Source: Gordonia aichiensis NBRC 108223 (lineage in GTDB: Bacteria; Actinomycetota; Actinomycetes; Mycobacteriales; Mycobacteriaceae). Taken from it: a DNA stretch of 48,174 nt. The notes beneath the pieces were generated by a model. The model did not search any database. It worked only from the letters and a program-made list of their open reading frames with translations, and had not been told where the DNA came from. This document shows positions 35,788 through 44,325 of the stretch, piece after piece. The stretch covers positions 1 to 48,174 of the forward strand of contig NZ_BANR01000029.1 of NCBI RefSeq assembly GCF_000332975.1, written 5' to 3'. The stretch's first letter is position 1. Each line of letters begins with the position of its first letter. Both the position numbers and the translations under genes were made by a program.

Positions 35788-35908
35788 CGGCGTTGGGCAC
35801 GGGGTCGGGTTCGATCAGCGAACCGACGCGTTGAATTGTCGACCCGGGTCGATGAGGGTTCGGGGCAGTCATCCGTGATCGTTGATCGTCAGGCCCGAGG
35901 AGTGCCCT

Positions 35909-36763
35909 GTGACCCAGCCAGACATTCGCTTTGCCTATGCCCCGACGCCGCTGGGCCAGTTGCACTACGCCGAGGCCGGTAGCGGGTCACCGGTGTTGCT
36001 GCTGCATCAGACCCCCCGTTCGTGGGATGAATACCGCGAGGTCCTTCCTCTGCTGGGGCGTCACCGTCGGGCGATCGCGATGGACATGTACGGGTTTGGC
36101 ATGTCGGCGAAACCGGCACCGGGAACTGCGCACACCATCGAGAACTTTGCCGAGGGAGCGATGGCGTTGGCCGATGCACTCGAGCTCGACACGTTTGCGG
36201 TGCTCGGTCACCACACCGGCATGTTCGTGGCGTCGGAGGTCGCCGCGAGGGCGCCTGCACGGGTCTCGGCAGCGGTGTTCTCGGCGGGCGAGTACGCCGA
36301 TAACGAGTTTCGGGCCACCGTCAGCCGGGAGATGCGCGGCGACGGCGATCCCGACAGCGCGGCCGGCGATGTCGACGTCGCACCGATCCAGGAGGACGGC
36401 TCACACTTGATGACGTTGTGGGCTAAGCGTTACCCGCTGTATCCGACTGGGCGACCCGATGTCCTCAATCGCTACATCCGTGACGCCCTCGCCCCTGGAG
36501 TCGACCCGGCCGAGGGCCACCGGGCGTGCGCCCGGTATGTGATGGAGGAGCGGGTAGAGCTGGTGACGGCGCCTGTGTTGCTGCTGGCCAATACCGCTGA
36601 CCCGGTGTCCTACCCGCACACGGACCGCGTGGCGGAGGCCTATGTGAACGCGAAATCGGTCGAGGTCGTTGAAATCGCCGGTGGCACTGTGCCGGTGATG
36701 GAGCACAAGACCGCCGATGTGGTGTCGGCAGTCGAAGCGTTTCTTGACGGAGTAGGAGCCTAA
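35909..36763 (+). CDS. Alpha/beta-hydrolase-fold protein with non-canonical nucleophile motif
   Basis: A 284-residue alpha/beta-hydrolase: oxyanion segment VLLLHQTPRSWDEYREVLP, the DMYGFGMSAKP strand-loop, cap region, and the acid loop LLANTADPVSYP. The nucleophile elbow reads GHHTG (residues 100-104), with His102 where Ser, Asp or Cys is normal, and the usual GGH near the C-terminus is GGTVPVMEH. It is therefore either a member of a subgroup with a changed mechanism or a non-hydrolytic relative. The GTG at 35909 has GAGGAG upstream; the track's 35882 start lacks one. First gene of a two-gene operon under the IclR operators; 3 bp separate it from the FAD oxidase. Confidence 0.85.
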   Translation: MTQPDIRFAYAPTPLGQLHYAEAGSGSPVLLLHQTPRSWDEYREVLPLLGRHRRAIAMDMYGFGMSAKPAPGTAHTIENFAEGAMALADALELDTFAVLGHHTGMFVASEVAARAPARVSAAVFSAGEYADNEFRATVSREMRGDGDPDSAAGDVDVAPIQEDGSHLMTLWAKRYPLYPTGRPDVLNRYIRDALAPGVDPAEGHRACARYVMEERVELVTAPVLLLANTADPVSYPHTDRVAEAYVNAKSVEVVEIAGGTVPVMEHKTADVVSAVEAFLDGVGA

Positions 36764-36766
36764 GCG

Positions 36767-38140
36767 ATGACCTCCCACGACGTCGACGTCACCAGCTTCG
36801 CCGACATCGCCACGGCGCTGCGTGGTGCAGTGCGGGGCATTGTGGCCGGGCCCGCCGACCCTGCTTACCGCTCACTGGTGGATGGCTTTCATCAAGCGTT
36901 CGCCCACACCCCACCGATCGCAGTCCGCCCCGTCGACGCTGAGGACGTCGTCGCGGTCGTGTCCGTGGCCCGCCGGGCTGGCTTCCCGGTCACCGCGCTC
37001 GGCGAAGGCCACGGATTCCACTACGGAATCAGCGACGGCATCCTGCTGCAAACCCGCGGACTGGCCAGCGTCGAGATCGACGCGGCGGCCGCGACGGCCC
37101 GGATCGGCGCCGGCACGCGATGGCAGGAGGTGGTGGCCGCCGCCGAACCCGTCGGCCTGACACCGCTGGCCGGATCCGATGCCGGCGTCGGGGCGGTCGG
37201 CTATGTGCTCGGCGGCGGACTGGGCCCGCTGGGCCGCACCTACGGCTATGCCGCCGACTCGGTAGTGTCCTTCGACGTCGTCACCGGCGAGGGAGTCCTG
37301 GTGACCGTCGACGACGAGCACCATCCGCAGTTGTTCTGGGCCCTGCGTGGTGGCAACCACGGATTGGGCATCGTCACCGCGATGACCGTGCGCCTGGTTG
37401 CCGCAGAGCACATCAACGGCAACGCGTGGTACTACGAGGGCACCGACATCGAGACGATGCTGCGGGCCTGGGCGCGGTGGTCGGTGCGTTTGCCCGACGA
37501 GATGAACTCCTACGCCCACATCGTGCGCATGCCCGACGATCCGGACCTACCACAAGAGCTCCGCGGCAAAACGTTGCTCGAACTCATCCACGTCTATGTC
37601 GGCGACGCCCGCGACGGCAGCAGTCTGGTGGCGCCTCTTCTCGAGTTGGCGCAGCCGGTGTTTCATGAACCGGGCCGGGTGCGCGAGGAGACCCTGCCGC
37701 CGATGGTCGTCTCCGATGGCGGGGTCTATCTCGATGATCTCGACGACGCGGCCATCGACGCGATCCTCGACCTCGCCGGACCCCAACACCCCTACGCGCA
37801 GGTGCCGCTGGTCTCGGTCGGGCTGCAACTGCTTGGCGGTGCGTTGGCAACAGCGCGGTCCTCCGCCAATGCGGTCACCGGGCGCGATGCCGCGTACGCA
37901 TTCCACGTCATCGGCGCCGAACCAGACGTCATCGACACGGTGATCCCCGAACAGATCCGCACCCTGCACCGAGCGGTCGCCCGCCTGCACTCTGCTGGAA
38001 CGATCCCCAACTATATCGGACCGTCGAACGACCCGGGCGCAGTCGACTGCGCCTGGCCCGACGCTATGGCGCAGCGGCTGAGGGAGATTCGTCGCCGCTA
38101 CGACCCAGACGGGATACTCGCCCTCAGTCACACCAACTGA
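36767..38140 (+). CDS. FAD-linked oxidase (PCMH type, berberine-bridge-like)
   Basis: A 457-residue oxidase with the PCMH FAD-binding fold: VRPVDAEDVVAVVSVARRAG, ALGEGHGFHYGISDGILLQT, VGYVLGGGLGPLGRTYGYAAD, DVVTGEGVLVTVDDEHHPQL, LFWALRGGNHGLGIVTAMTV, and the C-terminal RRYDPDGIL. The His in GEGHGFHYG can take the 8-alpha-histidyl FAD link; the GxxCxxVG cysteine for a second covalent bond is absent (GSDAGVGAVGY), so the flavin is probably singly linked. These enzymes oxidise alcohols, amines or sugars using O2 or another acceptor. Directly follows the hydrolase gene in the IclR-controlled operon. Confidence 0.9.
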   Translation: MTSHDVDVTSFADIATALRGAVRGIVAGPADPAYRSLVDGFHQAFAHTPPIAVRPVDAEDVVAVVSVARRAGFPVTALGEGHGFHYGISDGILLQTRGLASVEIDAAAATARIGAGTRWQEVVAAAEPVGLTPLAGSDAGVGAVGYVLGGGLGPLGRTYGYAADSVVSFDVVTGEGVLVTVDDEHHPQLFWALRGGNHGLGIVTAMTVRLVAAEHINGNAWYYEGTDIETMLRAWARWSVRLPDEMNSYAHIVRMPDDPDLPQELRGKTLLELIHVYVGDARDGSSLVAPLLELAQPVFHEPGRVREETLPPMVVSDGGVYLDDLDDAAIDAILDLAGPQHPYAQVPLVSVGLQLLGGALATARSSANAVTGRDAAYAFHVIGAEPDVIDTVIPEQIRTLHRAVARLHSAGTIPNYIGPSNDPGAVDCAWPDAMAQRLREIRRRYDPDGILALSHTN

Positions 38141-38160
38141 TCAGCCCGCCCACCTGCGGA

Positions 38161-38192
38161 CGTGGCCGCGACAGATTTCTGTCGCGGCCACG
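38161..38192 (+). terminator. Strong hairpin terminator after the hydrolase/oxidase operon
   Basis: CGTGGCCGCGACAGA and its exact complement flank a TT loop (15-bp arms), 21 bp after the oxidase stop, followed by a T-rich stretch. Confidence 0.9.
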
Positions 38193-38235
38193 TCGTCGTT
38201 GTTGTATGCTCCGTCACTCAATCGGCCGATGGGAT

Positions 38236-38278
38236 AGCGGTGTGCCGCCACCCGTAGTTCGGATGGCGGCACACCGCT
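38236..38278 (-). terminator. Hairpin terminator after the luciferase-like monooxygenase
   Basis: AGCGGTGTGCCGCCA (38236-38250) and TGGCGGCACACCGCT (38264-38278): 15-bp perfect arms with a 13-base loop, just beyond the stop of the minus-strand gene ending at 38295. Confidence 0.88.
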
Positions 38279-38294
38279 GATGGTGGGGGGGTGA

Positions 38295-39434
38295 TCAGAG
38301 TTCGAACTTCCCGACGCCCTCGATGCCGACGCGGGTGAAGGCGTTCTCGGGGATCGATCCCTTGCGCGCCTTGAAATGTGGAATGACGTACTTGCCGATC
38401 ATCTCAATGGTCTTGAGTGTCTTGGAGTGGCCGTACCCGTCGATCTTGAGGACCACCTCGTCGATGCCCATGCCCTCCAGGCGTTCACACCGTTCGACGA
38501 AGAAGTCGGGATCGCCGACCATCAGCATCGGGGTGGTCTCGTTCAAGTACTGCAGGTCGTTACCTCGATCGCGGATGTTCTCATACAGCTTCTGCCAGTA
38601 CTGGTAGCCCGGCGCGTTGGTGCCGGCCAGTCCGGCCGCGAGGTCTTCGACGCTCTTGAGCAACGCGCGCATGGTGACCGCTGCGTCGTCGAAGGCCTTC
38701 TCAGTGGACTCGGCACAGTAGGCCGGGAAGGTGAAACCGGTGACATGCGGATTGACCGGATACAGGTTGTCCAGCGGTGCAGCCTCTTTGAGACCACGCC
38801 GGTACTCATCGATCACCATCTGCTGGTACTCCCAGCCGAGATAGCTGTCGGCGGTCATTACACCGAGGCCGAGTTTGCCAGCGTTGTAATGACTTTCGGG
38901 GCTGGTCGCGGTCACGTAGATCGGCGGGAGATCCTGGCTCTCCAATCGCGGGTTGATTGCGACGTCGTCAATGTCGTAGTACTCGCCGTGGAAAGTAACC
39001 GATTCCTGGGTCAGCGCACGAATCACGATCTCGATGTGTTCACGCCATTCCTCGCGCGTCTTGTTGGGGTCGATCCCGAAGCCCCGCATGTACTTTTCGT
39101 TGTTCGATCGCGCCGTCGCGAACTCGAAGCGGCCATTGGACAAGATGTCCATGGTGGCGACCCGCTCGGCCACCCGCAGCGGATGGTTGAAGCCCAGCGA
39201 GGTGATCGCCATCTGCCGCACCCTGATGCTGCTGGTGCGATCGGCGAGGATCGGCATGACGACCTCAGGCGCCGAGACCGACCACTGGCCCTCCATGAAG
39301 TGCTGTTCGGAGGTGCCGATGAAATCGAATCCCATCTCCTCGGCAAACACCAACTCCTTGATGGTTTCACGAAGACGCACTCCGTAGGACATGCCCCGGT
39401 TGACCTGGGCCTCGGAAATGATCCCGAATTTCAC
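38295..39434 (-). CDS. Luciferase-like (LLM) flavin-dependent monooxygenase
   Basis: A 379-residue bacterial-luciferase-family TIM barrel: KFGIISEAQVNRGMSYGVRL, FAEEMGFDFIGTSEQHFMEG, TSLGFNHPLRVAERVATMDI, SNGRFEFATARSNNEKYMRG and LPPIYVTATSPESHYNAGKL are typical FMN-using members. It oxidises an unknown substrate with reduced flavin and O2, supplied by one of the two flavin reductases in the region. The GTG at 39434 has AAGGAGA six bases upstream. It is monocistronic, ended by its own hairpin, and divergent from the DAO-type oxidase with a 218-bp spacer. Confidence 0.9.
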   Translation of the reverse strand: MKFGIISEAQVNRGMSYGVRLRETIKELVFAEEMGFDFIGTSEQHFMEGQWSVSAPEVVMPILADRTSSIRVRQMAITSLGFNHPLRVAERVATMDILSNGRFEFATARSNNEKYMRGFGIDPNKTREEWREHIEIVIRALTQESVTFHGEYYDIDDVAINPRLESQDLPPIYVTATSPESHYNAGKLGLGVMTADSYLGWEYQQMVIDEYRRGLKEAAPLDNLYPVNPHVTGFTFPAYCAESTEKAFDDAAVTMRALLKSVEDLAAGLAGTNAPGYQYWQKLYENIRDRGNDLQYLNETTPMLMVGDPDFFVERCERLEGMGIDEVVLKIDGYGHSKTLKTIEMIGKYVIPHFKARKGSIPENAFTRVGIEGVGKFEL

Positions 39435-39652
39435 GGTTTCTCCTTTTGATGTGACAGACGATGGGGTGAACTCGGTTGTCGCCAAGACGAGTTCGTGTCA
39501 CGGGTGTGTCCCGTCCGGTGCGAATCCCGCCTCGGTTGGACTTCCCTGTCAGGTCACAGTGTTTGACGTCGTCCGGGCAGCCTCCACCTGACGGACCGGT
39601 GAGCGGACCCGGCCCTGCTCATCGGCACCACACCTGTCGTACCGTCGGCGCC

Positions 39653-40903
39653 GTGAGCAAGCAGAACACACCCCCGACCTACTACGCGTTGGACCTTGTG
39701 ACCCCCGAACGCCCGGCACTGACCGGCACACACACCTACGATGCGGTCGTGGTGGGCGCCGGATATGCCGGCATTTCCGCGGCCACCACATTCGCCGAAT
39801 CTGGGATGAGTGTGGTTGTGCTCGAAAAGGATTACGTAGCGGCCGGCGCGTCGGGACGCAACGGCGGGATTCTGCTGCTCAGTGAGGGCACCCATCTCGG
39901 CGATGCCGACGAGTCGGCCATCGTTGACGAGTCTCTCGGTGCGGCGGCCGCCGAGTTCGTCACATTCATCGAGGACAACGGGATCGACGCGGACCTGCGG
40001 CGCGGGTCGATCCGGTTGGCGATCACCAAACGTCAAGCCGCACAACTGGCGCAGTCGGCTGCGGCCGGGTCCGCAGAGGCACGGGCCGGACGAACCTATC
40101 TCGATCGCGACGCCCTCACCGAGCATCTGCAGTCCGATCGCTATGTGGCTGGACTCCTCGAGCGCGACAACATCAACCTCAACCCCCACAAACTTCTGGA
40201 AGGGCTCGCTGCCCACGCCGAAAGACTCGGCGTGGTGATCGCCGAGCAGAGCACGGTCACCGGTGTCCGCACGAGTCGCGGGGCAGTCACTGTATCCACC
40301 GGTGGCGGCGAGGTGCACGCTGAACGGCTGGTGGTCGCCACCGGTACCGGCACGGGCCAGGTGGTGCCACGTATACGGGATCTGCTGTTCACCGGCTACT
40401 CGCAGATCGCCGTCACGGAACCTATCCCGCAAGACACACTCGATGCGGTCCTGCCGTCGTGGTACTCCACCTCCGAGATCGCGACCTTCTCCCGCTATTT
40501 CCGGCGGCTGCCCGACAATCGGTTGTTGTTCGGTATCAGCACCCTGTTCGACACGATCGCCGGGCCGGGCATGGCTACACAGATTCGTGCCGAACTGCGT
40601 GACACGTTTCCGTCGCTGGGCGATGCTCCGTTTCAGAGCGCATGGGAAGGTGCCATCGCGTCCACTGTGGAGGAAACCCCGTTGCTCGAGCGGATCGCGC
40701 CAAGCGCGGTGGTCACCTCGAGCAACGGTGTCCTCGCATCATGGAATGCAGGGCGGATCGCGGCGGTCGCGACCGCACCCGAGTACGCCGCCTACGACCT
40801 GCTGCGTGGCAACCGCCACACCACCTGGCCGCCGCTGCATCTTCCGGACCGGGTAGTGCGCACCGGTGCCCGCGGCTACTTCAAGATCAAGGATCGCCTC
40901 TGA
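39653..40903 (+). CDS. DAO-type FAD-dependent oxidoreductase (amine oxidase, PuuB-like)
   Basis: A 416-residue flavoprotein of the glycine/D-amino-acid oxidase family. The Rossmann dinucleotide motif is VVVGAGYAGISAATTFAESG, followed by KDYVAAGASGRNGGILLLSE, and the C-terminal TPLLERIAPSAVV and GVLASWNAGRIAAVA. The overall pattern resembles gamma-glutamylputrescine oxidase. It probably oxidises a secondary or primary amine to an imine/aldehyde. The GTG at 39653 is the chosen start; upstream there is a Pro/Arg-rich frame with no family similarity. It converges on the quinone-oxidoreductase gene with a shared hairpin. Confidence 0.88.
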   Translation: MSKQNTPPTYYALDLVTPERPALTGTHTYDAVVVGAGYAGISAATTFAESGMSVVVLEKDYVAAGASGRNGGILLLSEGTHLGDADESAIVDESLGAAAAEFVTFIEDNGIDADLRRGSIRLAITKRQAAQLAQSAAAGSAEARAGRTYLDRDALTEHLQSDRYVAGLLERDNINLNPHKLLEGLAAHAERLGVVIAEQSTVTGVRTSRGAVTVSTGGGEVHAERLVVATGTGTGQVVPRIRDLLFTGYSQIAVTEPIPQDTLDAVLPSWYSTSEIATFSRYFRRLPDNRLLFGISTLFDTIAGPGMATQIRAELRDTFPSLGDAPFQSAWEGAIASTVEETPLLERIAPSAVVTSSNGVLASWNAGRIAAVATAPEYAAYDLLRGNRHTTWPPLHLPDRVVRTGARGYFKIKDRL

Positions 40904-40917
40904 GTGGTTGTGTGCTG

Positions 40918-40959
40918 CGCCGGCCGCGCCGTCAGAATCGGATCACTGCGCGGCCGGCG
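40918..40959. terminator. Hairpin between convergent genes
   Basis: CGCCGGCCGCGC (40918-40929) and GCGCGGCCGGCG (40948-40959): 12-bp perfect arms, 18-base loop. It overlaps the 3' coding end of the minus-strand gene. Confidence 0.6.
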
Positions 40960-41876
40960 ATTGCACCGCGAGCCACCCGATCGACGGCGGTGGCCACCCG
41001 CTCGAGATCGAATTCTTCGACGGCAATCGCGATATCCCCAGCCGCGATCTGCGGAAGTAGCTTGCGCGCAATCTCCAATGCGCGGGCTTCGCAGTTCATC
41101 AAGTTGACCGGCACCAGCGCGACATCGGTGAACAACCAGTTCGGCAGGTCCAATCGGACCTCGGCACCGGCGGTATAGCCCACACAGATCGCGGCACCAC
41201 CGGGTCGCACCCACCCGATACGCTCGACAACATCGGGGCCCCCGATGGTGTCGATCAGCACATGACCCGGACGGGTCAGAGCCAGACGCCCGGTGGCAGT
41301 TGTGTCCTCCAGTGCGATGCCCTCCACTCCCGGCGGCAGCGCGGGCAGCCGCGTCCGCCGCGACACTAGCGCGATGACATGCGCACCGGCCCGACGTGCA
41401 AGTTGCACCACCATGGACCCGACAGCGCCGGTGGCACCACTGACCAACACGGTCTGACCTTGCTGAACGTGCCCCAGATCATGGACCGCCACATACGCGG
41501 TAGTCGTCGGCACAAAGAATGTCGATGCGACCGCCGCATCGAGCCGCTGGTCGAGGACGATGAGGGAGTCATCGGCGACCGCGAGCCGCTCCTGCCACGT
41601 TCCGTCTCGATCGAGCCCCACCGCCCCGTCACGGAAGATCACCTGGGTCCCAACTGGATACGTGTCGGAATCGAGCACCGAACCTGAGCCCTCGCAGCCC
41701 GGAACATACGGCAACGGTGGTACGAGATCGAAAGAACCGGTGGCGACGGTGAGGTCGAGGTGGCTCACCGTCGCCGCGTCAATGCGGACGATGCTCTGGC
41801 CGTCACCGCGAGTCGGGTCGGCGACGGTGTCAACGATCGGGGCGGTATTCCACCGGTGCACTCTTGCCGCGCGCAT
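40932..41876 (-). CDS. Zinc-type alcohol dehydrogenase / quinone oxidoreductase-like protein
   Basis: A 314-residue medium-chain reductase of the zinc-independent quinone-oxidoreductase subgroup: RIDAATVSHLDLTVATG, PPLPYVPGCEGSGSVLDSD, and the NADPH-binding VLVSGATGAVGSMVVQLARR are clear; the Cys/His zinc ligands of true alcohol dehydrogenases are not evident. It likely reduces an enone or quinone or an aldehyde with NADPH. The ATG at 41876 (MRAARVHRW) is preferred over 41924. It is divergent from a TetR gene and is therefore its probable target. Confidence 0.87.
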   Translation of the reverse strand: MRAARVHRWNTAPIVDTVADPTRGDGQSIVRIDAATVSHLDLTVATGSFDLVPPLPYVPGCEGSGSVLDSDTYPVGTQVIFRDGAVGLDRDGTWQERLAVADDSLIVLDQRLDAAVASTFFVPTTTAYVAVHDLGHVQQGQTVLVSGATGAVGSMVVQLARRAGAHVIALVSRRTRLPALPPGVEGIALEDTTATGRLALTRPGHVLIDTIGGPDVVERIGWVRPGGAAICVGYTAGAEVRLDLPNWLFTDVALVPVNLMNCEARALEIARKLLPQIAAGDIAIAVEEFDLERVATAVDRVARGAIAGRAVIRF

Positions 41877-42073
41877 ACAGGAACCTCTCGGGACGGTACA
41901 TGGATAGATGGGATCAGCCTGCACGCTCGACGCTCATAATCCGCGCGGCGTAGTCCGCTCACCAGACCAGGAGGCAGGGCACGCGTCCGGAGTGCCGGTC
42001 CGGGATCGATCGGAGATAGCGTAGGAGCATCGACAGCCCGGCGCGGCCGTGTGCGGGCAGATGGAGGATCAGG

Positions 42074-42667
42074 ATGAGCGAGGCGAGTCTCGGCGACGAG
42101 GACAGTGATCTCGAGGCGCCCGATACGCGTACCCGACTCCTCGACGCGGCCATCCACATTGCCAGCACCCAGGGCCTGGACAAGGTGACCTATCGATCGG
42201 TGGCGACCCAGGCGGGGCTCTCGCACAGTCTGGTCCGGTTTTACTTCGGCTCGGGAGAGGCGATGATCACCGCCGCCCTCGAACGCGCCGCGCAACTTGA
42301 CGTCGAGGAATCGCATATCCGGGCGGCCACGATCGAGGAGTTCGGTGTCGATTTGCTCGATGTGATGGGCGGCGAACGGAATCGGGGCATGCTGCAGTAC
42401 GACTACCTGTTGCGCGCGGTGCGTCGTGGCGTGCCCCTCGACCGGCTGGTCACGTTGTACGACTTCTACATCGGCCAGGTCGCGGGGACTCTCGACGACC
42501 TCGACATCGATGATCCCGACGGTTCGATCGCGGCGATGATCCTGGGTGCCGTCGACGGACTGATCATGCAGCACGCCATCTACGAATCCGACGAACGAAC
42601 CGAACGGACCCTCGACCGCATCCGAGATCTGTTACGGCTGCTCAAGAATTCTTCATCCGGCCGATAG
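42074..42667 (+). CDS. TetR family transcriptional regulator
   Basis: A 197-residue regulator with an N-terminal helix-turn-helix (RTRLLDAAIHIASTQGLDKV, TYRSVATQAGLSHSLVRFYF) and a helical ligand domain containing ERNRGMLQYDYLLRAVRRGV. The start ATG at 42074 follows GAGGATC. It is divergent from the quinone-oxidoreductase gene (197-bp spacer) and lies upstream of the aldehyde dehydrogenase and amine oxidase genes, so any of these may be controlled. No clear palindrome could be assigned in its upstream region. Confidence 0.88.
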   Translation: MSEASLGDEDSDLEAPDTRTRLLDAAIHIASTQGLDKVTYRSVATQAGLSHSLVRFYFGSGEAMITAALERAAQLDVEESHIRAATIEEFGVDLLDVMGGERNRGMLQYDYLLRAVRRGVPLDRLVTLYDFYIGQVAGTLDDLDIDDPDGSIAAMILGAVDGLIMQHAIYESDERTERTLDRIRDLLRLLKNSSSGR

Positions 42668-42765
42668 CCGCTGCCCTCGGCCGGTTCGGTCACCGAACCA
42701 TGAGGATGTGAAAGCGCCGACGGCGTGGCACCTTCTGCGTAACTCGCGATAGAAGGAGACACACC

Positions 42766-44211
42766 ATGCCGGCCACTCAGCTGCTCATCGGTCCCGATTG
42801 GGTCGGTGCCTCAACCGGCGCCACCGGCGAGACGATCAACCCGGCGACCGGTGAGGCGCTTGGCGTCTTCGCCGAGGCCAGCGCCGCCGATGTCGATGCC
42901 GCGGTCGCCGCCGCACGGGCCGGTTTCGAGTCCGCCGCCTGGCGCTCGCTGACCGCCGATGCGCGCGGGAAAATCCTGTGGAGGATTGCCGAGCTGATCG
43001 AACGCAACGCCGAGGAACTGGCCGCTCTTGAGACCGCTGATCAGGGCCAGCCGATCTTCGTCAGCACCAACGTGTCGATCCCGTTGGCCGCACAAACATT
43101 TCGCTACTACGCCGGCTGGGCTACCAAGCTCGAGGGCAAGGTCTCACCGGTGTCGATACCCGGCCAGTTCACCTACCAACAGCGTCGGCCCCTCGGTGTC
43201 GCCGCCCTTATCACGCCGTGGAACTTTCCCCTCGACATCGCCGCCTGGAAACTGGCGCCAGCGCTGGCCACCGGCAACGCGACCATCCTCAAACCGGCCG
43301 AACAAACGCCACTGTCGACTGTGCGGCTCGTCGAACTCGCACTCGAAGCCGGCGTCCCCACCGGGGTGGTCAACCTGCTGACCGGTGGCCCCGAGGTCGG
43401 CCGGGCGCTCGTCGCCCACCCCGGTGTCGACAAAGTGTCGTTCACCGGCTCGACCGCAGTTGGCCAGGAGATCGTGCGCACCGCCGCCGACACCCTCAAA
43501 CGGGTCGGTCTCGAACTCGGCGGCAAGGCCCCCAGCATTGTCGCCCGCGACGCCGACATCGACGCCGCCGTCGCCGGAAACCTGCAAGGCGCGCTGTTCA
43601 ACACCGGGCAAGCCTGTGGCGCGTTCACCCGCTTCTTCGTCCACCGCTCCCGCGTCGACGAGTTCGCCACCAAGATCGCCATCGCCGCCGACTCCCTGAC
43701 CATCGGACCCGGCAGCGACCCGAACACCGTTGTCGGACCACTGGTGTCGGCCGAGCACCTGGCCCGCGTCGACGGCTACGTGGCCGGCGGCAAGTCCGAG
43801 GGTGCGCAACTGGTGACCGGCGGTGAGCGCGTGGGCGGGCCGTTGGAGAATGGGTTCTTCTACCGGCCGACGGTGTTCACCGAGGTCAAGGACGAGATGA
43901 CCATCGCCCGTGAGGAGATCTTCGGGCCGGTCCTGTCGATCATGCCCTACGACGACCTCGATGAGGCCATTGCGCGTGCCAACAACACCGACTACGGCCT
44001 GGCGGCAGTGGTCTGGACCCAGGACCTCAAAACCGCGCACCGTCTCCCCGAACGTATCCACGCCGGCACTGTGTTCGTCAACCAACTGCCGCTCATCGAT
44101 CCCGGCACCCCGTGGGGTGGGTTCGGAAAGAGCGGCTGGGGCCGCGAGATGGGGGCCTACTCCCTCGACGAGTACACCGAATCCCAGTCGGTGTTCATGA
44201 ATCTCGACTGA
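42766..44211 (+). CDS. NAD(P)-dependent aldehyde dehydrogenase
   Basis: A 481-residue aldehyde dehydrogenase that oxidises aldehydes to acids. Catalytic Glu250 (LELGGKAP) and nucleophile Cys284 (NTGQACGAFTR) have the standard 34-residue spacing; the cofactor segments PWNFPLDIAAWKLAPALATG, KPAEQTPLS and FTGSTAVGQEI are present, as is the EEIFGPVLSIM oligomer/active-site segment. The start ATG at 42766 follows AGAAGGAGA. It precedes the copper amine oxidase on the same strand, which suggests sequential amine to aldehyde to acid oxidation. A hairpin lies in the spacer. Confidence 0.95.
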   Translation: MPATQLLIGPDWVGASTGATGETINPATGEALGVFAEASAADVDAAVAAARAGFESAAWRSLTADARGKILWRIAELIERNAEELAALETADQGQPIFVSTNVSIPLAAQTFRYYAGWATKLEGKVSPVSIPGQFTYQQRRPLGVAALITPWNFPLDIAAWKLAPALATGNATILKPAEQTPLSTVRLVELALEAGVPTGVVNLLTGGPEVGRALVAHPGVDKVSFTGSTAVGQEIVRTAADTLKRVGLELGGKAPSIVARDADIDAAVAGNLQGALFNTGQACGAFTRFFVHRSRVDEFATKIAIAADSLTIGPGSDPNTVVGPLVSAEHLARVDGYVAGGKSEGAQLVTGGERVGGPLENGFFYRPTVFTEVKDEMTIAREEIFGPVLSIMPYDDLDEAIARANNTDYGLAAVVWTQDLKTAHRLPERIHAGTVFVNQLPLIDPGTPWGGFGKSGWGREMGAYSLDEYTESQSVFMNLD

Positions 44212-44265
44212 CCGCCCGATCACACCCACATCTCCCGCCGATCCACTCAGCAGCGAGACGGTAAG

Positions 44266-44288
44266 CACCACACCACCGGGGTGTGGTG
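44266..44288. terminator. Hairpin between aldehyde dehydrogenase and amine oxidase genes
   Basis: CACCACACC (44266-44274) and GGTGTGGTG (44280-44288), 5-base loop. It lies in the 114-bp spacer of two same-strand genes, so it could be a terminator, attenuator or operator. Confidence 0.5.
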
Positions 44289-44325
44289 TCGAAGCCAACT
44301 CCGATGACTGGGGAAGGAAACTACC

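Noticed and set aside
27951..39434. A DszABC-like sulfur-removal pathway, because ACAD-fold and luciferase-like monooxygenases with flavin reductases occur together
   Set aside because: The genes are not in one operon, there is no DszB-like desulfinase, and amine oxidases, amidase and the Rieske system point to nitrogen compounds instead.
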